Shown here: positions 55,054 to 64,000 of the stretch, piece after piece | How the letters are laid out: every line of letters begins with the position of its first letter | Position numbering within the stretch: position 1 is the first letter of the stretch | Origin: Sthenelais limicola | Taxonomy: Eukaryota; Annelida; Polychaeta; Phyllodocida; Sigalionidae | Direction: 5' to 3' | DNA: 64,000 nucleotides | Assembly (NCBI GenBank): GCA_942159475.1 | Contig: OW804096.1 | Coordinates: 88,701,784 to 88,765,783 of the forward strand | Made by a program: the position numbers and the translations under genes | The notes under the pieces: model-generated | Seen by the model: only the letters and a program-made list of their open reading frames with translations | Told to the model about the DNA's origin: nothing | Database searches by the model: none

Positions 55054-57883
55054 ATGGTTCGCAAAACAGAACAACAACGAATCAAAGCCCTTATTACTGA
55101 GGCCATCAGCGTACTATGTAAGGAGTACCTGGGCTTTAGAACAAAGCTGAGTATCGAGGGTCTTTTGGGTATAACACTAGATGAAGATGACATTCTTCTG
55201 GTCAGCGTAAGAGAACTTATTCACAAAGAAGACGATGGTACTTCAAGGGCAGGACGAGTATCTGAAATACCCGAAAAAGGTATTGACCCTTCGTTTTTGG
55301 CTCAGGCTCAAGCCAAAGCTCATGGTTTACTTCTACAACAAGCCACGCTCCAAGTTCAACACCAGGCGAGACACCATCAAATCCAGGACCAAAATCAAGA
55401 ACTTTCTGTCAGGGACCATCACGTACAGCCTCTGGAGCAGGTACTCCTACCCTCTATAACTGGACCTACAATACTAATGTCCTCCTGTCCTTCTAGAGGC
55501 GGTCATTTGACTCCCCAAATCCTCTCTCCAACATCCTTACCATATAGAGCGTTATCCGTCGACCATCTATCCACAGCTGTTGCCGTGGCTAACAGACGCA
55601 CCACAAGCATCCCCTTGTCCCAATCCAGTGACCAGATATCCTATTCTTCCACGATAGACAGTGCTTTGGGGAGCAGCGTCTCTAGTTCACTCTCGTCCCC
55701 ACAGGTGGGGCAGCGGAGACGTCGGACCAACAGTGATCAGTCTGAACCGCCTAGCAAAAGAGCTGCTCCCAGTACAGAAAGCTCCAATGACTCAGCTAGT
55801 ATTAGTGGAGGAGAGACTCTTGTGGTGAAACATGAACCATTGTCTGATTCAGAAACAGAAGGGACTAGCAGGTCTGTTGACAGCGATTTCGCTGTCCAAA
55901 CACCTGTCTATTCAGTGAGCAGTTCAGACGGCTTAGCCGGATGCTCCAACTGGAGTCCAAGTACATCGGTAACACCAGTTCAAACAGTCACGTCACCAGT
56001 AACACCCAATTCAATATCAACCCAAGTAAGAATGCCATTCTAAGATGTATTTTAATTATTTTATGAAAGTTAATTATATTTTTGTGTTGTGAAGTAGTCT
56101 ATTTCTAACTTCAACTCATCAGCATATCATATGTTCTATATATTTCCACAAATTTTGTAACATTGAAATGTGAAAATCAAAAAATCAATCCATGTCAATT
56201 ATTTTTTATTTCGATTACACTTCACATAGGGTAGTATTCATATGATAAATATGACACGGCTAGCAATAAGCGATTTTATTTACTGTGAAAAGGGGGGAAA
56301 AGATAATAAATGTCAATATTATATATATCTCACGGGAATATTTTACTACTTTGAATTTAGAAAGTCATTTCTAAAACATTTCGTCACCAATAGTGGTTAT
56401 ATTCCAATTTGCGAAAAATGATTGCCTTGTGGAATACATGACTTTAGACCCTAAGAAAAATCGTTTTCATTGCTCTATGCAGAAAATATAATAGGAGAAC
56501 AGATGTAAAGGAGAGCTGAATTATTTTCAATCAAATTAAATCTAACATGGTTATAGTAGACAGGTATGTACTTGTATATCGGTAGCCAACTAATTATACC
56601 CTCTTCTCCCTCTCTCTCTCACTCGCCCAGTCCCTCTCACTCCCACTTTCACAGAGGAGGGAGGGAGAAATATGACACAGCTAAAATTTGGTGTTCTGCT
56701 GCCTGACTAAAATGCACATTTTCATATACTACTATCACCCATCGGTATTGTCGCAACATTGAGACGTGATGCGACATTGAGACTTGATACGACAGTTGTG
56801 TTATCATACCATTTAAGCAATGAACATAATTTAAATCGACTTAATATTAGGTTTAAATATTAAATATTATTGATAAAAAACTTAATGTCATTTTAATTTA
56901 TACATTATTAGATATATATATTTCTTGTACATAGTGTGACTAGTGTTATATAGTGGCTCCATTATATAGTGGCTCCATATAGTAGCCAATGGTATAGAAC
57001 AAGTGTTGCCTACCCACTTCCTACAGATCAGTGTAATCAGTCTCATGATGCTTGCAATAAATATATGAGAAAGCCGCAATTATTTCATTTATGTCGATTT
57101 CCTCTCCTTGGACTTATTGTTGTCAAATTGGTGGAAATAAACATTATGTCTCTTATTTCGCATATGATGTGGTATATATTCATATATAAGTCATGTGTAT
57201 TTCGGATTTTGAATGTCGCATAAAATGGCTGATGTATATTTCTCCATTTAATCCGAAGAAAGACTTCTAAAAGAAAGTGATGTTTCAAAGGAAACTTATT
57301 TTTACACTTCCAGGTATCTCCAGGGGTGAGGAGTCTTTTAAGCAGTTACGGCAATAGTAGCAGTAGTAGCCATGGCAACAGTCGTACCAGCACCACAGAA
57401 CCATCCTCTATATGTGCACTCCACAGAAGTATTTTGGAGCAAAGTGGGTGCATCGTGTTTGCATCTAATGTAGTTCTCCAAGACGGAACCAAAACACACA
57501 CAAGAACTAATGCACACATGGTGCAAGCCATGCAAGAGATGACCTACCACATAGGCCACCCAAGACACGTAGGACAATATAGGGAAGTGATGGCTGGAAG
57601 GTATTCCCGGAAAGTCTTCTACAAGTGCCCACCTGAGATTGTAAGGCAAGAAATACTTGGGGCATACGGCATCACGCAAAAGCAGTACACAAAAATGTTC
57701 TATAGTGATGTTAAACCTGTTACCTCTAGTTCTAAGTGGTTTGAAACAGTTGAAACGCTCATGCTAAATTTTCCCTACGGTCCCCGTTTGTTCCCCTTAC
57801 AAATGATGGGTCTTACGGAAGACCAAATGCGAGTGCTCAGCATGGTTAGGGTATATAAAGAAAATAAGCTCAATCACAAATAA
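55054..57883 (+). CDS. Gene B: paralogue of gene A with a different, unrecognised C-terminal domain
   Basis: Coding exon 1 (55054-56025) and exon 2 (57314-57883) join in phase 0 to 513 residues. The N-terminus (IKALITEAISVLCKEYLGFR, SIEGLLGITLDEDDILLVSV) is clearly homologous to gene A's first 60 residues. A Gln/His-rich segment follows, then QRRRRTNSDQSEPPSKRAAP (nuclear signal, near residue 219) and VVKHEPLSD (SUMO-type site, near 257), matching the VKQEP of gene A. Exon 2 encodes about 150 ordered residues (CALHRSILEQSGCIVFASN, MTYHIGHPRHVGQYREVMAG, FYKCPPEIVRQEILGAYGI, LFPLQMMGLTEDQMRVLSM) without zinc fingers. Other terminal exons may exist but none was seen before the window ends. Likely a nuclear regulator. 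Confidence 0.8.
56026..57313 (+). other. Intron of gene B
   Basis: GTAAGA donor and TACACTTCCAG acceptor bound it. It contains a CT-rich stretch near 56602-56650 and a short duplication of TATAGTGGCTCCA near 56951-56978. No coding feature. Confidence 0.75.
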
Positions 57884-60800
57884 CATTCATATAATCTTCT
57901 CTTCCTTTACGTCAAGATTATAAATGGTATATTTTGCATACAGACTATATATTTTGCTATTGATTTAGAAACAACCTGAATGCTAGCTATTATATATTTT
58001 CTTTTGTTCTTAGAGTCTAATTGTTCAAAGCAAGATTACATGCAAGACGTATGATGTGATGAATTGTTTCAGAACAAAGAAGTTACAATTTTCTGTGTCT
58101 TATTCATGGATTGAAGAATTCTTTCAAGTTTAATTTCTTAAATGTAACGCTTAGATGTTCCATTAATTGCCATTTTAAAAATATTTTCATAATAATTTTC
58201 AATCATTTAGTTACATTTCTCTTCCGACTATTGGTAAAGGCGAAGAAGCAGCTCCAGCGAAAATAGATTATTTTACTATTAACCAAGTTGCCATATACAT
58301 ACAATATGGAGGCATTTGCCCTAAAGCATGTACCAAATAATCTTGCCCGCCAATGGTACCGATAATAAAGAGTATGCTTGTAAGTGATATAAATAGCTAA
58401 CTGTAAAGGTCTTCTGGAAACAGTATTGTGAAATAGTAATTGTCACTATTTGGTATTAAATTGAATGGTTGTCACAGCGTTATCCATTTCCTATTGGGGT
58501 GAAAGTTTCTTTAACAGTGAAAAGAATCCATGCACGCATACATTTTATGCAAGGTAAAGTGACTAGTCTCACAGTAAATGGGTTGTGAACGATGTAGTGT
58601 TTCAATTCGATGGTCTGTAGATAATTCAAGTGTGATCTAACCCATTGTGGCGGTCTTGGAAACCACAAGAGCAACACTTATTTAAAAGTTGAAACACAGC
58701 TGCAAAAACAAGAGCTAGAGACTGTGAATTGATATCAGAAATATTGTTGATAGAACGGCTTGGTGTAGATTTTACTTTGCTTATAATGGTATACTTATTA
58801 GTAATATTGTATAATATAATGTAGCACATATATGTGCTGCTATTGCAAGGAAATCAACGAGGGACCACAAAATGTATATTTTGTCGAGAAAATAGTCGTA
58901 GAGATATAGTTATGTGACCTGATACTTGATTGTAGGTCAACCAGGAGTTTATGCTGCCAAGTAATAGCTTTTAATGACAGGGGTTAGACTAGATTATCTT
59001 GGGTATCAATTCCTTTGAGGTCCATGGACCACAAAGTGTCAGTAAAATAATAATAGTTCATATTTCCTCGTGCTTTTTTGAACTACTAATCGCCGGTCAA
59101 TAGAACAGAAACCATTCCATATCCCTTTTATGTAATCCCGTAATCACTTCTCTTACAGTTACTTTAAATTTAAATTTATATTTTTTTTTATATTAATATA
59201 AAGGACCAATCATAGATGTATTCATCTATAGTGGAATCTGTTTTCGTTTCTAAATCCGCCAACTACCAGGTACACTCAGGAAACATGTAAATAATGCACA
59301 GGCCTGTATTAAGACACCTAGTAGTTCTGGATAAAGGATAAGAGTTATCAGGCATATTAATACTTATTAACAGATCAATATTTGGCTGTCTCTGTTGACA
59401 ATAGTGAACTTACATACTACATTTTTCATTTATGGCTGTATGCCATCCAATGCGCTGCGATAATAGCATCATTTTTACTTCTGTGAGTATTATCTATCAG
59501 GATGAATTCAGTAGCTTTTAGTACACAGTATCAAAAAGCGGATTGTGTCTGTTGATAAGAGTGCTATATGTAATTGATATTCTTTAAATAGTTTTTTATA
59601 TTAGAAACTGCGTTGGAAAGTGACGAAAACATAAAAAATAGAAGGCGTTTGGGACATGACATTATTTACTTTTATTTCAACAATAAAGGATGTGGTAAGA
59701 GGCTCATATAACTTTTAAAACATTACGGTGCCACTCCATCTGAGTTTGAATTCTTTATGTTTTGATTGAAATAATTCAAAGCCTTCACAAGTTCTTAGAA
59801 GTATCAGATACCAGAGTTACATACATGCAGGGTCATGGTGAAATTTCGTACGAAGCCTTAAACTTTGGCCCGATTAAAAAACGATTACAAAAATGTCAGT
59901 GGTGATGATGAAGTGCGTGAGAAAGCAATAGAAAACGACCTGCATTAAAATAAAAGTGATACCTTATGGAATCCATCAATATAAATAAATGAAAAAGGCT
60001 TAAAAATGGATACGGCGCTTGATCAATGCGTCTCGCATTCAATAACACACAGGTACACTGGTAGAAGCTCTGTTGGGTAAATATTATGAATCTTTTATTA
60101 TTCATCACTAAATATCACATGCCATCGATTAACAGCCTGGCGTCTTTTGACGAGAGAAGTATAACATACAAGTTCATAATCTAGGTTTTATACAGCGGTT
60201 GGCAAAAGCGGTGTAGTGTCAAAGGACGGTTAACAAATATAGATGGTCGACCAGCCTACCTCGGGAGTAATCATGATTAGAAAATGTAAAAATGAATGTA
60301 GAATGAACGAATACAACGAGTACGGAACAAACCACAAAATGAAAATGCAAGGTCGAGGGGAATGTGTAAGTTTGCCATATGTTACCCATAAACTTCTCAT
60401 TTTAATTTAAAGCGCAGCAATGCACCACATTGATGTTTAATAAGAGGTACTTGGACATGCACATTTATACAATTGCATTTATTATACGTTTGGTGCTCGT
60501 TCTATATTTAAACATTATTGCATCATTTATATTTAAACATTATTGGATCATTGACATAGTTCCCTCAACAAGAAAATATCTTCTCGCTCATTTTGGTTTG
60601 TCTGTTTTAAAAATAAGAACAGTGCGACATTGTCCTATAATTAAACAATGAAATTGTTATGAATGATGTTATGATTATCCTATAGCTTTTTAAAATTCAC
60701 AATACCAGTTTTTGGTCGGATATAGTGTTGTATATTTTTACCTTACTCGGGTTACTGTGATATTGTCCGATGTACCAACCTAATTCCCGAAATTTATCCC

Positions 60801-62924
60801 ATAAATATTGTCGCCGACCGCGTCTATGATACTTGTTTTTTTTATCGTCATGTGAAAGTGCATGCGTGTATTTATCCGTCAGAATCGGTGTCGTTCTCAT
60901 GGTTAAATAAATGTTTAAATATTGAACTTAGTATTTCATTGCAATTTTACAGCGTTGTTAAACCATTATTGTTCATTTTATAGAAACTTCAGCATTGTAC
61001 TTTACATCATATAGGTATGTATCAATAATCAATCAATAATTGAAGGACAAGCAAGTTGAAGTTAAAAACTAGAATTATCTAAGGCATTCCATAAATTAGC
61101 TGGTCTTTCGCACTTGTCTAGTGGCTAACTTCTTGCCCATGCCCCATTCCCATGTCACATGATATTTATTTGAAACAAACCATAGCAACATCGTAAACAT
61201 CCCTATGGGTCCCCAATCATGTTGATGTATAATTTAAGCAAACTCGGTAACACTATGAATAGCAAAATATCTACACGATTAATAACTCTGAAAGTGATCC
61301 TACAGTTCTTTGACTTGAATTCACAAACTCGATGCTTATACATAATATATTATTCACATGACGTCACCCCAGTCAGCGGCTATCCTCACTGGCAGCCATA
61401 CTGTGTGTCTACGCAGAGAGCGGGAGGCACCGACAGGCTTTCCCGTTTCGAATATTTGATAATGGCAATTATACTCATTATTCCATCATGACAAACTAAA
61501 AATGACCCGCATACTTTAGATTACATTTGCTAAAACTTTCGGAGGTGAAAACGACCAGAAAACAGGATTTTTTTAGGCTTGGAGCACACATGCCCAGCTA
61601 ACGTTCACAGGGGTTGACACACAATATGGCGAGCCGCGGTCAGTGAATACTATGTATGCAATCATTCGTTATTCTGCCTACCTTGCTTGGAACTATAGTT
61701 AAGTAATCAAGTTTGAACAGTCATGGATCATTTTAATTAGAATTCACCGTCTTACATTTCAATTCTAACCTACATTATTATAAATATAAAGTTTTCCAAT
61801 ATACACGATGTCGCGATCCATGGACTTTGTCGTCTCTTTGGGAGAAGATTCTGAGTACAGTAAATAATATTTATCAATTAAAACTACTTGGATTTCGTAT
61901 CTAATTAAACAGTTAATGGAATTATTAATCGATATCTTGATGCGCAGTTAATCGGATGTAGTGACAAATATGAGTTGTTAAGGACTGCCAATGATCGAGA
62001 GAATACATTATATATGGTGAATGATTTATGATTGATTTTGTATATTTTGTTCAAATTCAATAACCAATCTCTCACACAGTTTCATATATGAAACTTTGTG
62101 AGAGAAGGTTATTGAATTTGAACGAATTGATTTAAATTAGAAATTGATTGATATTAAATCATCTGATATGAATGACTGATTCCAAAAGAATAATAAGTAC
62201 GATACATGACCAGCGGTCAGTCTTTCCTTTCCAAGTCCAAAGCAATGGAGCCTTTACCTTTCGTTGGTCCCATTGATAGAGAGGGATTCATCTATAAAAT
62301 ACTTGGAAATTATAGGCATCCCTTGGGAGACATGACTTGCAAGACCACCGCATGATGCTCATACCTTCTCAAATACAAACAGGTTAACTGCAGTATGATT
62401 TCCAAGAATCAGGGGTCTATTGATGTATTTAAACCCGACTGAGTACTGCGCTGACCAGAGGGCAAAATACAACTGCCCAACCAACGGCGACCAGAAAGTT
62501 TATCTCTGAAACCGAAGTTAACTCACGAACTAGGCTCCGGCAAACTACTCTGACTTGATAATGGTCTCGTTACCGATGTATTGTCTGAAATTATAAACAA
62601 TGTATATATTATACTATAGAAATGTTATAGTAGGCCTATGGGACTGAACCCAGTACTCATTAATTTTGTTTGGAAGTAGGGCTATAATTTTGAGATCAAT
62701 TAGCTCCCATACAGTTTGTTGATGAAAGTCCCCGAATATCTCGATCATGACTTCCAAAAGTTGATACGACATGATCAGATGTGCGGTATATTTCATATAA
62801 TTTCATATTATAAGTTCATTAATCAGTTTCAGAATTGGTGTCATATTATGTCAAAGGAAACCACACTCAATATAAAGATATATCTGCTGTTAACCATGTT
62901 TCCGTTGTTCGTGTTTCTCATAGG
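57884..62924. other. Intergenic sequence without recognisable gene
   Basis: Frames up to 90 codons occur but none shows a domain. A duplicated TATATTTAAACATTATTG lies near 60507-60546. A 75-nt near-perfect palindrome lies at 62049-62123 and is listed separately. A patch with TGACGTCAC and CpGs near 61370-61640 may be an old repeat. Confidence 0.5.
62049..62123. repeat. 75-nt near-perfect palindrome
   Basis: GTTCAAATTCAATAACC (62049-62065) pairs with GGTTATTGAATTTGAAC (62107-62123). TCTCTCACA pairs with TGTGAGAGA, and the centre GTTTCATATATGAAAC is itself palindromic. Only two small mismatched spots occur. It would fold as a miRNA-precursor-like hairpin but may be a MITE relic. Confidence 0.85.
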
Positions 62925-63827
62925 TCATGCTTTAATTAGTATCAAAACGTCTGCAGTCGATCGAATAAGTATACCTGACATCCCCGATGACTCTTTTTTG
63001 ACCTCAATCTGCTGTGTACTGATCGGACTCGTTGTCGATGTGGGAGAGTCGGCAGTATTATCGATGTTTGATTGGCCAGTCTCCCCCTGTGATTCTTTTT
63101 CATCTGGGTCCTGTTTTGATGAAGACGTCGGAAACAGGGCAGTATTGTTGCGGTTATCCTCAGCTGACATCGCCTCCAACGTTTCCAGTTGCGCCTGACC
63201 CTCCAATGGAATAGTTCCAAAAATAAGCTCGAGGTTCAGGTCAACATCCATCGCTGTTCCAACGATATCAACCGCAAACTGAATCGACATCCAAACGCAT
63301 TATAATTCATGCAGGTATACATTATGTATTCTAATCTCTACCTTGAAAGGTCCAGGGTTTATTTACTCACCAGAGAGTAACAAAGCAGAGAGTAAAAGCC
63401 TAATAAAAAACTTATTCTTTAACTAATAGTCGTTAATTATATGATAGATTCAAAATGCTGTCTTCATAAATTGTTGATATAAAGAAACGAAAATGAAAAC
63501 AAATTTCCATGCAACCAGTGCTAATTAATTGCCTAATTTCGCTCGGGGACAAATACGGGTTTGACTTCTTGTTTGGAATAGAAAGTATAAATATTTAAGA
63601 AGAATATTGATAAATTAATGCCAAAAGTACCGCCTTACCGCCAACTCATATCGAATATCAATGATACCACAATTGGGTAGAAAGGATGGAGGGCATTTAG
63701 GAATTAATAGTGGTTCGTCCTTCCAAGTAAACTCTCCGCCTTTTGGTATACCGCTGTCGTCCACACGTGTTCTTAACACCTTTGGGTCAAGTTTAAGCTT
63801 GTGGGAAGACGCTCGATACACAACGTA
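62925..63827 (-). CDS. Alpha-arrestin (arrestin-domain-containing protein), last two exons
   Basis: Exon 63827-63639 encodes 63 residues, YVVYRASSHKLKLDPKVLR then PLLIPKCPPSFLPNCGIIDIRYELA, the arrestin C-domain pattern (IPxxPPSxxxxCxIIxxxYxL). The donor GTAAGG follows in phase 0. Exon 63278-62925 continues FAVDIVGTAMDVDLNLELIF and GTIPL, the strand and GTIPL motif that close the arrestin fold. A disordered tail of about 90 residues rich in Ser, Thr, Asp and Gln ends at TGA. Alpha-arrestins are adaptors for ubiquitin ligases and receptor trafficking. The PPxY motif usual for ARRDC proteins is absent from the visible tail. A donor at 62974 (CAG before GTATAC) could lead to another exon, so the end is not certain. 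Upstream exons lie beyond the window. Confidence 0.85.
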
Positions 63828-63906
63828 CTGAAAACAGACATAATGGAATTATATTGTGGGTTTACATCAGGAAATATATAGAGAGAATGGAACAAGCCGG
63901 CAATAA

Positions 63907-64000
63907 TCGAAAATTTATTGGACGAGATTCGTCTACATAAGCACGATGCCGTAGGCAGAGTGCTTATGACGTGGATGAATCAGGTCCAATAAATTTTCGA
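63907..64000. repeat. Inverted repeat at the window edge, probable MITE
   Basis: TCGAAAATTTATTGGAC (63907-63923) pairs with GTCCAATAAATTTTCGA (63984-64000). Inward, ATTC, AC and TAAGCA are also matched by TGCTTA, GT and GAAT with a few mismatches. The centre is about 20 nt. The outer boundary on the right may be outside the window. It lies in an intron of the alpha-arrestin gene. Confidence 0.75.

Noticed and set aside
62461..62525. Possible further alpha-arrestin exon on the minus strand after an acceptor near 62526
   Set aside because: The short frame has no arrestin-like or PPxY sequence, so the link is not supported.

Overview
The window is eukaryotic nuclear DNA: genes are split by GT-AG introns, intergenic space is AT-rich, and transposons of several classes are nested in each other. 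The only gene with a firm name is RPS6. Details of its C-terminal half (a [12 protein letters not shown] segment and an RRRSAS phosphorylation tail) look more like molluscs and other spiralians than vertebrates, so I suggest a marine spiralian invertebrate with low certainty.

Left part (1-8.5 kb): a degraded non-LTR retrotransposon lies on the minus strand. Its ORF1 carries a NADAR domain, followed by an SGNH-hydrolase remnant and the start of an endonuclease ORF that runs off the left edge. A 4.4-kb segment bounded by inverted repeats splits it. That segment holds a 1.3-kb polypyrimidine minisatellite and at least eleven copies of a 15-bp motif, GTCACCGTGAYTATG.

Middle left (8.7-24 kb): an unrecognised nuclear-type gene of at least eight phase-consistent exons (minus strand) is divergent from RPS6 (plus strand, five exons). 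RPS6 introns contain a dead LINE reverse-transcriptase fragment and two hAT-like elements with 6-bp target duplications. A third hAT-like element at 22-23.7 kb sits in a dispersed repeat whose uninterrupted copy at 10.3 kb shows the empty site. A 3.3-kb element flanked by TTAA lies at 25.2-28.4 kb.

Middle right (28-58 kb): two paralogous genes, A and B, share an unrecognised N-terminal domain of about 55 residues, a disordered middle with a VKxE SUMO-type site, and a phase-0 donor at the end of the long first coding exon. Gene A has two alternative 3' terminal exons encoding different zinc fingers, as in lola-type genes. Gene B ends in a different, unrecognised domain. Possible homologous 5' noncoding exons lie at 28.6-28.8 kb and 38.4-38.7 kb. 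Between the genes, or inside intron 1 of B, is a nearly intact, young 12.6-kb Ty3/Gypsy element. It has gag, a -1 frameshift signal, pol, and a third ORF of 1050 codons that does not look like env and is preceded by a possible internal promoter.

Right end (58-64 kb): mostly featureless sequence, then the last two exons of an alpha-arrestin (ARRDC-type) gene on the minus strand, and an inverted repeat at the window edge. I saw no tRNA, rRNA or CRISPR sequence.
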